The notes: generated from the letters alone by a model not told the origin. DNA of 64,000 bases from Erigeron canadensis (GCF_010389155.1 NC_057763.1:40654645-40718644); one strand, 5' to 3'; shown: positions 1-11,597, numbered from the stretch's first letter. Numbers and translations: made by a program.

Positions 1-252
1 GTGAGACCCACACTCACTTTTTCCAGATATTCATGTACAACTCCATCAGTTTTTATTAAAATTGACTCATAGAATTGATCGAACAGTATGTACTTCAGAA
101 GATGGGAGGGAGTATTATATCTCATTAGCTTAACTAATAGTAAAACTAGTCAAAACTGCAAAGTTTTCTTAAGGCAAAAATGTATGTACGTACGTGTTGA
201 ATGAATGAATATATAGAGAGATGATGATTATATAGAGAGGAAATGAATATAC

Positions 253-392
253 CTTGAGAGTGAGGAAAGTTGGGTGGGAGAAAATTGGAATGAGTTCCTT
301 GCGGCAGCTGTTTTCTTCTTCGCTGATTATGTCCTTGTAATCGTCTTCTGCAGCTCCTCTTTGCTTCATCGAACTCCGTCACTCCATGAAAC
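253..392 (-). CDS. SPL: SPL exon 2 (second SBP zinc finger and NLS)
   Basis: A 140-nt exon between a TTTTGATCAG acceptor and a CAAG|GTATAT donor. It encodes [14 protein letters not shown] and the [13 protein letters not shown] basic segment, then a Leu/Pro/His-containing linker. The extension past the donor is AT-rich intron. Confidence 0.9.
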
Positions 393-3300
393 CTGATCAA
401 AATTATGTATATATACGCACCTTATTGTTATGCAAAACGTATATATCAATCTATCCATGATATATATGATTTGTTACTGAAATAAAGAAGAGACCTGCCT
501 AATTTAATTTATTAATTAGTTAATATAAATATAATATTGCTAATGACATCCCTGAGTGTTACGTTGTTTATTAAAGAATCATATGCATTAGCAGTTACAC
601 GTACATAAATTTCCTCCCCATAAAGAAAGAATTGCATATATATCCAAATATACTATCAAAATTACAAATATCCCCAATTAAATTCTTAAATCACAAATAT
701 ATCCAATTTTATACTTTGGCATAGATATGACAAAAAAATACCCTTAATTGATCTGATTAATTATTGCAATCTTAGTTTGTATGACTCTCTTTCTCTCCCT
801 TTCATCATTGTTCTTTCGTTGTCTCTAACTCTCTCTCTCTCCCAAGAAATAAAATTTATCCTCTTGTTTTTTTTTCCTTCTGAACATCACGGTTGTAATC
901 TATTATTCTCAAGTTGCACTCAACCAACCGTCCAACCCATTTACATCATCAATAAAATCTATATAAATGTTTTCATTTTCTTTTTGATGGTGACATTTTT
1001 TAGTTATACCATGTGAATAATTACGTTGCTGAGAAAAAAAATATATATCAGAGATGAACAAATGCAGAACAAGAATCCTATTAGACAGAATATTATCTGT
1101 GATGTATATGTTTTGTAAAATAGGTGATGCATTTGAGATGCTAATAATTATATCAACAATATTACCAAGGTAATGAGCAAAAGTCAATGTTTTCATATTT
1201 ATCAATTAAACTCCAATTACATTACATATACAAGTATGTGACGGTCCCCCTTTTCTAATTTGATTTGAACTTGCGTGTATCTGCAAACAGAGGCAATGAC
1301 AATCTAATTCAGAGTATTGAATAGAATTTTTGCTTTTAAGATGGTTTTGGTTTTATTAGTTGAAAACATGGCATGAATTTAAGCTAAAGGATACAATGGT
1401 CGTGACATAAAATGTATTTGGTAAAATAAATATAGATGGGTAAATCTGTGTATATAAATGATAAAGTTGGGTATATTTGTTATTTAAAATTTGGATTGGG
1501 AATATTTGTAATTTTAATAGCATATTTAGGTATATATGCAATTCTCCCTTAACTATTTCAATTGACAAAAATAAAAACTAATACACTTTGACTTGTATGT
1601 TTAATAAGTTAGTCAAAATTTTCCCTTTAAATAATGTGTGTTCAGTTAGAATTGAATTTTCATAATAGAAGAAAATTTTAAATACAATTAATGTAATTAT
1701 ATGTGGCCGGAGGTCTCTATGGAAGCAGTCTCTCTACCTTTGTGTAGAGGTAAGACTGTCTACAGCTTACCTCCCCCATACCCCGCGCAGGGATTGGGTC
1801 CTATTGTTGTTGTTGTTGAATTAATGTAATTATATGTTATTCTTGTATATTAATGGTCCTAAAAACCAAAGTTAAATAAGAAGTCGTTAGACGCTTTTAG
1901 GTTGGTTGACTATGGGTTGGGAGTACTTGCACCTATATATGCGGGGAGTACTCCGTAGGTCAAAGTAGCCAAGACACGGAGTATTAGGAGTAATCGGACA
2001 ACTCGGGTCGACTCGACGGCTTGCCTACAAATACTCAGGAATTAAGTACCTGGCTTGACTCGAGGAGTTTTGCAAAAGTGTTAAAAACTGTTATATGTCA
2101 ATTTCGTATATAATAAAAAAAAAGCACGTTAAATAGATGTCTAAGGACAAATAATTAACAAGAAACAAGGGGCAAAAAAAAGAAGCTAAAGAGTGATTAT
2201 TTTTTCTTAATCGTGACTTCTTATATAAAATAGATGGAGTACATTTTTTTAGAAAAAAATGTTATAACTCTTTTTGCATTAAGATCGAGTTCAAAATATG
2301 TTTAGAGCCATGGGTCAAATGACTTCTCAATCTTTTCCAGTCATGTGTAAGAAAATTAATTATATAAGCATTTCTTAAAATTTTATATTATAAAATAATG
2401 TAATTAAATAATTTTTTTAAACTAGCTCTCACGTAATAATTTCTGACTCCGTCCATGCATGTATTCAAGCTAGCTAATACCTACTTTCATGTCATAATAA
2501 AAACATACTTTCATGGAGGTCTCTTCTCATATCTCTTTCTTAAAATACTAACGATTAAGCTATTTAGTAATGGTTAAGTAGCGTCTCTTGAACCGACATA
2601 TGTGTAAAAGAAAAATTTTAACGCGAATAATAAGATCAATTTTTGCGCTATCGGAAAAATAGCCCCGTAATTTATGTTTAAAATGTTATTACATGTATAA
2701 AAGATTGTACATTGAATCACAACCCACAAAAATCAGAGGTGATTATATTTAATGTGTAAATCACATGTAATGACGCATTGTTTATCATTTCTCACTTTTT
2801 AATATTTGAACGTGAGTGAGAATTACTCTAATATGTAGAGGTGGTATTAAAGGGGACAAAAGAATCCAATGTCCCTCTCGAAATTAAAATTTTACCATTG
2901 ATATTTAGTATTTTTTTTATGAATTTTAAAATTTTCTTATAAACTTTTAAACCTATTTGTCTCCTTTTAGATCTGTTTTGCATAAGTTTTTTTATTTTGT
3001 CCCTCTTGTTTTTTTTTTTTTATGATACCGTCTTTTTTAATATGTCACTAGTTTTTTAATTTTAGATTGAGCTCTTTAGTAAGTTAAAACTCAATATAAT
3101 AAAATCATGTTGGGGTTACTCTTAACATTTTTTTATGATTGCTGAAAAATGATAAGTCATATATATGTCAGTCAGATGATCTATATGTTTTAAAATACCT
3201 GCTACATTGTTGACAGAATCGTTGTTGAATACCCAATACCACAACCCTCGGAGCCTTTGAATGTACTTCACACACTTTATGTTTCCTATAATACTCTTTC

Positions 3301-3740
3301 ACATTATCAAGTGACACGTGACATCCTTCCACCTGGCACCTTGCGACCGGCGCCGTCACATAACACGAGTACGGCGATCTGCATTTTTTGGCGGATCCAG
3401 CCGCCACATAACTGCCAGGAAAAACAACCGTGTTGTCACAATAGTGTCTTTTCCCTAACTTCAAACACATCATATGTGGGTCCGACAGGTTTGAAGTATT
3501 TGAATCTAATAGAAACGCGTGTACTACACTCGTGGTGGCCGGTACATTGGTGGCAGCTGCCTGATTGGTCCAATCATCATAACATGTAGTAGTAGTAGTA
3601 GTAGTAGTACGCATAACATTAGTACTAATATTGTCCCAGAAATTATTATTAGAATCATAATTATTATTGTTTTGTCCCGACAAATCGACATCACCAACAA
3701 GACTAGTACAGCCATCGTTGCGCCATCCCGCAGGTTCCAT
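253..3740 (-). CDS. SPL: SBP-box (SPL) transcription factor, 5' two exons, 3' end outside window
   Basis: Exon 1 is 3740-3199 and exon 2 is 392-253. The splice (AG|GTATTT donor, TGATCAG acceptor) rebuilds Arg181 and joins QQCSR to FHGVTEFDE, the intron position usual for SBP-box genes. The SBP domain runs from about residue 135 to 210. All zinc ligands are visible: CQVEGC, KVC and the VHSK His for finger 1; RFC, QQC, FH and KRSC for finger 2. The basic [17 protein letters not shown] stretch is the expected bipartite nuclear signal. The N-terminus holds an eight-Thr run (about residues 44-51), Asn runs and an LKLGKRHY motif seen ahead of SBP domains. SPL proteins bind GTAC-core promoter sites in the nucleus. 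Exon 2 ends at a CAAG|GTATAT donor in phase 1, so at least one more exon lies before base 1. No miR156 target is visible in the part present. The domain is somewhat divergent ([15 protein letters not shown]), so the subfamily is not assigned. Confidence 0.93.
393..3198 (-). other. SPL intron 1 (2.8 kb)
   Basis: A long AT-rich intron interrupting the SBP domain. It contains a short Au-like SINE (1705-1818). A CT-rich segment at 780-850 and a GC-richer stretch at 1900-2060 show no coding potential. No conserved coding segment was seen on either strand. Confidence 0.8.
1705..1818 (+). mobile_element. Au-like SINE, 5'-truncated, with 19-bp target duplication
   Basis: A 114-bp segment with the hallmarks of the 3' half of plant Au/TS-type SINEs: CAGTCTCTCTACCTTTG, then GTAGAGGTAAGACTGTCTAC, a CCCCATACCCCGCGCAGG segment and a (TTG)n tail. 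It is flanked by a perfect 19-bp direct repeat, AATTAATGTAATTATATGT, at 1686-1704 and 1819-1837. This is a clean retroposition footprint. It sits in the SPL intron, antisense to the gene. Confidence 0.88.
3199..3740 (-). CDS. SPL: SPL exon 1 (residues 1-181)
   Basis: This is an open reading frame from ATG at 3740 to an AG|GTATTT donor, 542 nt. It encodes the low-complexity N-terminus and the first SBP zinc finger. Beyond the donor the frame stays open for only nine residues, which are intron sequence. The (ACT)n codon run coding poly-Thr at about 3585-3611 is a trinucleotide microsatellite inside the coding sequence and may vary in length between alleles. Confidence 0.93.
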
Positions 3741-3899
3741 ATATGTGTTTGTGTACGAATTAATGAATACGATGTAAAAGAAACAATTTAGGAAAGAGTA
3801 AGGTTGTTGTTAAATGAAGAAAGATGTATATTTGGAGGTGTACATGTAGTGTTTGCTTAAAAAGAAACAAAGATATATGAAAAGAAAAAGATATATAGA

Positions 3900-3915
3900 T
3901 AGACATATATAGGGA
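3900..3915 (-). promoter_or_regulatory. Candidate TATA box of the SPL gene
   Basis: Reading the minus strand, CCCTATATATG lies about 165 bp upstream of the SPL start codon. The spacing fits a plant TATA box followed by a 5' UTR of about 130 nt. Poly(TA) tracts are common here, so this is only a candidate. Confidence 0.35.
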
Positions 3916-4121
3916 GAATATATGTTTGTGCAAGTGAAGTGATCAGATAGTATGTAGTGTGGTTCAGGAATGGGTGGCTGGGGATGTAAGTGCTGAAATA
4001 GAAAAAAAGCTACAAAGATGCTTTTAGATTTTATTTTATTATTATTTTGTATCAGTGGTGTATTTAAATAAAAAGAGAACTAATTATTTCACGAAAATCC
4101 ACTTTCATTTATTTGAGACTA

Positions 4122-4160
4122 GATTATTGACCCGCGTAATACGCGAGTAAACATATATAT
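4122..4160 (-). mobile_element. Helitron-like 3' terminus
   Basis: The minus strand reads CTCGCGTATTACGCGGGTCA and then ATAATCTAGT: a short GC-rich hairpin followed by a CTAG end, the pattern of plant Helitron 3' termini. I could not place the other end with confidence. Confidence 0.45.
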
Positions 4161-4623
4161 TTAATAATATGTTATCATTTCATGACATGACAACATATTA
4201 TTAAAAATTAATAAACATTTGATTTTATATATAAATATTTGATTTTTTATATAAGATGAGCTATTTGATTTTAAATAAGAAAAATCATATAAATAAGATT
4301 TATTTCTCTATTTGATATAATGTAATCAAAATTAAAGGTCAAGTTTGAAACTTAAAATAAAAGTACAAAGTCAACATTTATAATTCCATGGCATATAAAA
4401 TACAAAGTCAATGTTAGAGCTATTTGATTCAATGAAATTTGAAATTAGCTTAGCCTTAAATTATATGTTATAGATACGTGTATATATATATTATATGTAT
4501 GAATAACACAAAGTTAAACTTTATAAATTAAATTTTATAGATAAAGTTTACTTTTTTAAAACCTTTTCTAAATTTATATATATTTTTTATCATCATATAT
4601 TAATATTATTTAAATATAGAAAG

Positions 4624-5855
4624 TTATACTTTGTTTAAGATATAAAGTAGAAAGACTCATGTTGTGTTTGACCAATTTTAAAGTCAATGATGAATCATTA
4701 TTTTGATAGTAACTAAAATTTGAAATTCATCTAATAATCATTATTAATTTAAGACGCTCCTATTTATAAATGATGTCATTTTTTACTTAAGTTTGAGTTA
4801 AGTAGACTTTAAACTCGTCATATAATGGATTGTATGAACTATTTTATTTAAACTCTCTCTTCAACTATCGTTCAAAATTTTTGTAAAAGTTTTTGGTGAT
4901 TTATTAAAAAAATTTAAACTTCAAGTTTTAAAATATTTTTTAAGAGCTCATTCTATAATTTTTTTAATTCTTTATTTTGATATATTATAATTCCTTAGCT
5001 CGAACCCCAAAATAATTTTCACTGTGATTCCTAACCATAATCGTTTATTCCTTTTGATTTCTTACTAAGCCATGGTTTGTTTGTTTCTTTCAACTATTTT
5101 GTTGGTATATTTTGTCTTTTTGTATTATTTTTTAATAAATTATAGCGCATAATTTATGTGAATTTATATACAAATAAATTCTTTTTATCAGTTACAATTT
5201 TAAAAATCTTTACCATTCAAACAATAAATGTATAAAGATAAAATAAAATACAAAATTATAGTAATAGATAGAAAAGAAATAATGCATGATAATGATTGTA
5301 ACAGATTAAAATGAATTAGTGCATAAATATACATTAAAAAATATTAATTATTATTATTTTATCTTTTAAGCTTGAATCTATATTTTGTCTAAACTATAAA
5401 GTAAAATGACTAACGTTGTGTTTGACCAATTATAAAGTCAATGATGATAAAATCATTATGATCTAAGTGAAATAATTTACACCATTAATCTCTTGTATTT
5501 TAAAATATCTCCACTACCCTTTTAGATGAATCACATTTACATCAACATCCACCACTCGACAGCGCAACCATCACCATAGTTGCGATCACCACTTGTCGTT
5601 GACTCCATCAGAACTCCATCACAGTCACCACTGCCGCATCGCACAAGTATCGTGTTTTAAAAATAAAAACTCATCTAATGGTCATTGTTCTCCATTATAT
5701 AATTTAAGACTCTCTTATATATAGATCATGACATCTTTACTTAAGTCAATTTTAAGCCTTCCATATTCAAGAATTATATTAATTATCTTAGTTAAACCCT
5801 TTCTTATTAACTATAATTTAAAATTTATGATTTCTTGTTATCTTTTATTATTATA

Positions 5856-5906
<51 letters not shown>

Positions 5907-6165
5907 TTAGTATATATTGTAGCACATGGTTTATGTGAATTTATATTCAAAAAAAGTTATTTTATTGGTTATTATTTTGAAAAACTTTACCGTTTGAACA
6001 ATATATATAGAATGATAAAATATAATAAAATAAAATATAAATGATGCTATTAGATTGAAAAGAGATAATGCATGATAATGATAATAACATATTCAAAAGA
6101 ATTAGTTTTTGTTCGTGAATATACATTAAAAATAGTTATTACTATTAGTTTATCTTTAAAGTTTG
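4624..6165. repeat. Diverged tandem duplication, two units of about 0.76 kb
   Basis: Unit 1 (about 4624-5379) and unit 2 (about 5380-6165) share a colinear series of landmarks: a TTGTGTTTGACCAATT segment followed by AAAGTCAATGATGA, a TTTATGTGAATTTATAT segment, an AACAATA/ATGATAAAATA segment, GATAATGCATGATAATGAT, and ATATACATTAAAAA. Unit 2 has gained a GC-richer insert (about 5520-5650) and an ATT microsatellite. No coding potential was seen. Confidence 0.7.
5857..5907. repeat. (ATT)n microsatellite
   Basis: About 15 or more ATT units in an uninterrupted run with a slightly imperfect 5' side. The poly-Ile reading frame across it is an artefact. Confidence 0.95.
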
Positions 6166-6512
6166 AATAGCATATTATAAATTAATGTTTGATAACAATA
6201 ATAGAGCTGTAAATAATTAGCTATGTTAACAAAAAGAATAAAAAACAACTTAAAACTTTATGTTACAGTTATATGCATAACATTTAGTAGTTAAAAATAG
6301 TCATTTTTTATATTAGCCAATTAAATTATTGATAGATAAAAATCATTGTAAGAGTTCAACGCTATTATAGTTTTTTTAACGGTAAACTTAGGCTCAGCTG
6401 CATGTCTCTTCATAAACCAATTTTTGTTTATATATATAATGTAGATGTAGATGTAGATGTGTATAAATATATTAAATTTTCATAATAAGATACTTATTAA
6501 TTATAAATAGGG

Positions 6513-6672
6513 GGATGGTTATATAAGGTTGGTACCTAAGCTTAGATGTGGAACACTTACATAAGCTTGAATTTACAGTCAGCTAAGATGAACAACCTTG
6601 GCACTAATGATTGTACAAATGTCCTAAGTTGCTTTATCTACATCTTGTTATTGGAACCAACCTTAAGATTGG
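6513..6672. mobile_element. 170-bp MITE family, copy at 6.5 kb
   Basis: The left end, AAGGTTGGTACCTAAGCTTA, and the right end, which carries GGAACCAACCTTAAG, match the inverted termini of the family found at 19.1, 26.0, 31.0, 31.2 and 32.6 kb. This copy is diverged in the middle. Confidence 0.55.
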
Positions 6673-7378
6673 ATAAACATAATAAATAAAAGGTATAGAG
6701 TACCTAGTCGATCCTCAAGCGTGGGTGGTTGTCCTTGATATGAGTTGTTCTCTCTCTAATTGGCGATGAAAAAACAATCCAAAAAGTACAAGGTTCTTCA
6801 TCCTTCTTCTTCGGCGGACTGCCGCCGCCATATTAAGTAAGTAAATTAATGAACGATTGGCCATATTAAAAAAATAAATTAACAGTGGTATTTTACGTTT
6901 GGAATCATCCTTGTTAACAAAATAATAAATAGTTAAAACAACAATATAACAATTTGTAAAAGAGGGAATGTCGATGTCGAATAACTCATACTAACTATTA
7001 TTTATTGTATATCTCAATAATTATTAAAGGGTTATTTTGATGAATAATGTAAAATATAAGTATTAATACTGTCATTTAATAAAGATGAAATAATTAAATT
7101 CGATCTAATGGTTATAAATCAAAGATGAAATTCATCAAAGAGTTCTTATTTGTTTATGAATAAATTTAAGACTTTGTTATATATATATATATTGGTAGAT
7201 GCTAGTATTAATTCCCGTATACAAACTGATTATATATATATATATATGGTATGGTTTAGTGACTATTTAATATTTTCTTTTCTCATCACTACGCAAAAAA
7301 GTAATATAATTACTTATTGGTCACTAAAAAGTAAATTTGGACTTTACGTGGTTGAGCGGCGAGCCTAGTTTACGATTG

Positions 7379-7550
7379 TCTTTTCTTTTTTTATTAGTCA
7401 GTCGGTATTCGACATCAGAGGGTATCTTACCGTATACTAGTGAAGTCTTTCACGTATTCTAGACTATGAGAGATATAAACCATAAGCAGTCACAGGTGAT
7501 TCAAATGAAAAACTCTCACTATATGTCATTCTAAAGGGTCGAACACATTA
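7379..7550 (-). mobile_element. SINE-like insertion with 15-bp target duplication
   Basis: A 172-bp segment is bracketed by the perfect 15-bp repeat CCTAGTTTACGATTG at 7364-7378 and 7551-7565. On the minus strand it begins near GTTCGACCCT, which resembles a pol III B box, and ends in an A-rich tail (AATAAAAAAAGAAAAGA). The tail plus the long duplication indicate a retroposed short element, probably 5'-truncated. I do not recognise the family. Confidence 0.65.
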
Positions 7551-7695
7551 CCTAGTTTACGATTGATTTGAATGATCATAATGTTTTAAATAATTAGTTA
7601 TTAAGTATAATAATGATGATAATAATAATAATAATAATAACAGGATACGGATGGTAACAAATCTTATCTTATAGTATAAAAAGATGTATTTTATT

Positions 7696-7963
7696 TATGG
7701 ATGAGCCGAAAATCCCAAGTCCTGAGTCCCGAGTCCCGTCCCGGTACCGTCCCGATCCCGGTACCGGGTAGTGGTACCGAGTCCCAAGTGGGATCGGGAC
7801 CAGTATTAGAATTTAATGGTTTTCGGGATTGGGACCGGGACGGGACCGGAAAAATCCCACGAACTACGGGATTTTCCGGTACCGTCCCGATCCCGCCTTA
7901 TTTGGGACCGGGACCGGTACCACATTTTTGGGATTTTCGGGACCGGTCCCACGCCCATCCCTA
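7696..7963. mobile_element. Non-autonomous hAT-like element, GC-rich interior
   Basis: A 268-bp block made of short degenerate permutations of GGTACCG, GTCCCGATCCCG and GGGACCGG, unlike its AT-rich surroundings. The right end reads GCCCATCCCTA, the reverse of a TAGGGATGGGC-type hAT terminus. The left end, TATGGATGAGCC, is an imperfect partner. Flanks ATTTTATT (7688-7695) and ATTTTAAT (7964-7971) match at 7 of 8 bases, as for an aged hAT target duplication. The reading frames through it are repeat artefacts. Confidence 0.65.
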
Positions 7964-8903
7964 ATTTTAATTTCAGTTCATATTTAATTGTGATATATAC
8001 TTTTTAATTGTAAAATCTATCGACCTATTTATTTATGTACAATCTAGTATAGATAAAAATAAAATTTGATGGTTTATCTTTAAGAAGATGTATGTAAATT
8101 ACTTCTAAAGGGACGCGTGCTAGCATATAAAGTATATTACATGTTGTTTCAAATAAGTTTACAGTTCTATTTTAGTTTATCAGTAAATATACAATTTATT
8201 AGTGTTCGGACTCGTCTAATGGACGGGTCTTATCTCAAAATATATTAATCAAAACTAAAAAATTAGAATTCAAATATATTAAATAGATATACCAAATTAA
8301 CTTGGAAATTTACTAGCAGAATAGCCACTCCATCGGTCAAAATACTCCTAAAATTTTCCGTCCATTTACCATTGACCGAGCCATGTATGATAGTGCCCTG
8401 CAAATAGCAAAAAAAAACATGGAAAAAACTGGTAAATTCTGTTAGTGTGTTTCTATGTATTTAATCCAATTTTAAAAAATAAACCCCAAACAAATTAACC
8501 ATAAAATCGAATAAACATCTTTGCATACAGATCCAGGAAAATTATTCAGGATAAAAAAAGGAACTCAACCAATGACATTCCAAACGTCGATCAAATGATT
8601 TTATCGGCTAATGCAAAAAAGATAGGGAAACAAATTGTTGATAAAAAAAGGAGTCGAGCCAAAAATATTGCAAAGCCATCTCAGTTGTGTTAAATCCTAA
8701 ACATAACGTGGATCAAATGGTTTTATCTAAAGGTATTTTTAAAATTGATATCATGCTTTTTCATAAGATCCGAAGTATATTTGTCATACACAAACTAAAA
8801 TGATGAATCGTTCCATGCACAATGCTAAATAATCATACTAAAACATCCAACACTATCTCAATATGTAGCATTTTCCTTTGATAGAATAACAACGGCTAAA
8901 AAT

Positions 8904-9183
8904 TTACACCATTAATGAGCTAGTTTCAAAACAGATTCAAAATAATCATAGTCGATATATTAAAATAATCATAATCTTACTCATAGCAAAATTCAACTTC
9001 TTATCTAAAAACTTATAGAGAGATATAATCATAAATCTTAAGTATACACCATTAATGAACTACTTTCAAAACGCTATCGAAATAATCAAAGTCAATATAT
9101 TAAAATAATCAGAAACCTAATTATAGCAAATTTAGATTTTATATCTAAAAAGTTATAAAAAGATATAATTGTAAATCTTAAGA
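8904..9183. repeat. Tandem duplication, about 140-bp unit
   Basis: Two units begin with TACACCATTAATGA (about 8904 and 9044) and end with AAATCTTAAG. The second unit follows the first directly and is about 80-85 percent similar by eye. Confidence 0.75.
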
Positions 9184-9729
9184 GTTAATATAGGTTACAA
9201 ATACAAAACTTAATATATAATATTTATATTAGTTAAGTCATATATCACAACTTAATCAATACGAAAGTTAAAGAAGAAACATAGGGACATTAACTCCATA
9301 TAAATATTGATTACAGTTTACTTTTTTTTTTCTTCCAACTTTAGTTAAATAAAAAATTTACATTTTCTTATATTTTAAAAGTGTAATCTATATAATTTGA
9401 TATACATACCAATTTATCAAGAAAAACAATCTCGAACGTTTTGATTTTCTTCGTGTGAAACAATCCATACATATACAACACAGAGTCGTAAATGATGGTA
9501 GATCTTCAAGATAAACTAATGTGGTCATATTTTTTGTTGTTGAGGAAAAAGCATAACGAACTTCAAACTATATTAAAAGAAATAATAATTACAATAACAT
9601 AAGAATTCAATGTTAAAAAATAATAATAATAATTAATTATATGCAAAGTATATATAAAGAAAAACTCTATTGTAGTTGATCGTAGCTTTTTTTTTTGTCG
9701 TGCGTGAGTTATATTATAGATTACCAATA

Positions 9730-10060
9730 AAATCAAAAAATGTAAATTAATTATTTTTAAATTTGGTGAAATTATAAACTGGTGATGAAAAACCAAAAAA
9801 TGTAAGTTAATTGTTAGTGTAAATTGGTAATTAGAAAACCAAAAAGTATAATTAATTATTTTTAAATTGGGTTAAAGTATAAATTGATGATGAAAAATCA
9901 AAAAGTGTAAGTTAATTATTTTTAAATTGGGTTAAAGTGTAAATTGGTGATAGTAAACCAAAAAGTGTAAATTAATTATTTTCGATTGAGGTTAAAGTGT
10001 AAATTGGTGATGGGGTTAAAGTGTAAATTGGTGATGAAAAACCAAAAAATGTAAATTAAT
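9730..10060. repeat. Minisatellite, about 60-bp unit, five or more copies
   Basis: The unit contains AACCAAAAAGTGTAA, TTAATTATTTTTAAATTG, GGTTAAAGTGTAAATTGGTG and ATGAAAA. Copies are imperfect, and the last has a partial internal duplication. The same unit recurs in inverted orientation at 10430-10500 and 10720-10800. Confidence 0.85.
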
Positions 10061-10429
10061 TTAGATTAATATTAAAAAATTAAATGATTTATAAGGATGG
10101 AAGATTAGGTTAAAGGGGGGAGAAATAGATGTTTCAACTGTCAAGTATACCCTCAACACTAGCTTTTAGTTATATTATAGATATATGCAAATTAGTAATC
10201 CTAACTAATCCATTGTAAAAATAGTGATGACCTTATAATTCCAATTAAAATCAAATATATCCAATGTAGACAACTTTTCTCTGTTCTAGTACCATATAGT
10301 TAGTAACATGTTATTTAGCAACTCTTAGAAACATAATCTTTATATATATTAAAATATAACTGACTTAACTTCAATTGACTAATCATAGTCTTTAGTTTCT
10401 CAAAATTAATTAAATTAACACGTGTCTAA

Positions 10430-10810
10430 ATTAATTTACACTTTTTGGTTTTTCATCACTAATTTACACTTTAACTCAATTTAAAAACAATCAATTTTAC
10501 ACTTTTTTGTTTTCAATTTTACGGTTTTTTTTTAGTTATTGTAAGGTGCTAAACACGCATCCAAACACCCCTTGAAGAGTAATGTAGTTTCATAAAAGTA
10601 TCAGCATATGCTTTGTTTTTTGGTGTTGTTTGTTGAGTATTTGAGTATTTGTGTTTAAAGTGTTATTTGTTGAGTATTTGTATTTTTTTGGTGTTGTTTG
10701 TTCAGCAAATGGTTTTTCATTTACCAATTTACACTTTAACTCATTTTAAATTAGTCAATTTACACTTTTTGGCTTTTAATCAATAATTTACACTTTAACT
10801 CAATTTAAAA
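10430..10810. repeat. Inverted copies of the 9.7-10.1 kb minisatellite unit
   Basis: Blocks such as AATTTACACTTTTTGGTTTT, ATCACTAATTTACACTTTAA and CTCAATTTAAAA are reverse complements of the minisatellite unit. They are separated by a TGTTTGTTGAGTATTTG-containing repeat (about 10620-10700). With the 9.7 kb array they form a large imperfect inverted arrangement. Confidence 0.7.
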
Positions 10811-11597
10811 GTAATTAATATTTTGTTGCATAATGCTTATCTAACAACAAAATATATCTAAAAGTTAAACATATTACAACATTTGGATTAATACGAATGA
10901 ATATATCATTATTTTATTTTATATTATTTTTATGTAATTCAAAACTTTCATGAAATACAAATACCACAACAAAAGGTACAAGAAGTTTATTTAAATGTAT
11001 TATTAAGAAAACAAATACAACAATAAGTCTTGACATGATATAGATAGATGAACAAGTTAAATTATTTCGTCAATGTTCCTGTATTGCATTTCGATCTTTT
11101 GCAACTTCCCATTATTTTTTTATATTACAGATTACAAGAATTTTAAGTACGATCAAACGACTTTTTACAAAAATCATATCCAATATTTTAATAACAAAGC
11201 AATATGAGAATCGCTCTTTTAAACGATTTTTTTTACTCTGATTCATATTTTAATGATGATTTTTATTTACAAGTTTACGAATTCTTGATTTTATATTTAA
11301 TATGTTATAAACAATCCGTATATTTAATACGGGTCTAAAATCTAATTATCTATACTATATCATAAAGTGTTTAGCGTCCTCTATTTATTTTAACTAAGCG
11401 GTTGATAACCTCACAATATTCTTCTCCTTTTTTATTCACTAGCTATTTTAAAGATCTTCGATTGAAATAACTATAATATTTACTTTAAATACCTGTAATA
11501 TTCTTAACGAACTTAAATTACAACATCTACCTTTAATTTTTATATAACTACATTACCACTTTTATATTAATTACTTTTACGTATATAACCACACGAC
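10811..11597. other. Intergenic, no gene seen
   Basis: AT-rich sequence with no supported coding region. At 11325-11365 an ACGGGTCTAAAATCTA segment next to TCTATACTATATC looks like abutting Helitron-type 3' and 5' termini. Confidence 0.6.

Larger units (their letters stand above)
8195..10177 (-). mobile_element. Helitron-like element, expanded copy
   Basis: The segment shares colinear blocks with 33922-34718: a GGACGGGTC end, an AAAATATATTAATCAAAACT block, ATTAGAATTCAA, a CTCGA[AG]CGTTTTGATTTT block, an ACAACAC[AG]GAGTCG block, and a TAATAACATAAGAATTCAAT block ending in TTTTAGTTATATTATAGA. Read on the minus strand, this gives a TCTATAATATAACTAAAAG 5' end and a GACGGGTC...AGT 3' end, as in Helitrons. 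This copy carries internal tandem expansions (8904-9183 and 9730-10060). It has no replicase-coding sequence. Confidence 0.5.

Noticed and set aside
1..250. Third SPL exon and miR156 site inside the window
   Set aside because: Acceptor-like words exist, but no segment continues the frame convincingly and no miR156 complement is present.
3257..3791. Plus-strand and second minus-frame ORFs over the SPL exon
   Set aside because: They are shadows of the SBP exon in other frames.
5835..6044. Open frame starting with a long poly-Ile run
   Set aside because: It is the ATT microsatellite read in one frame.
7701..7964. 87-codon frame rich in Pro, Gly, Arg and Asp
   Set aside because: It crosses the word-repeat interior of a hAT-like element; two frames are open equally because of the repeat.
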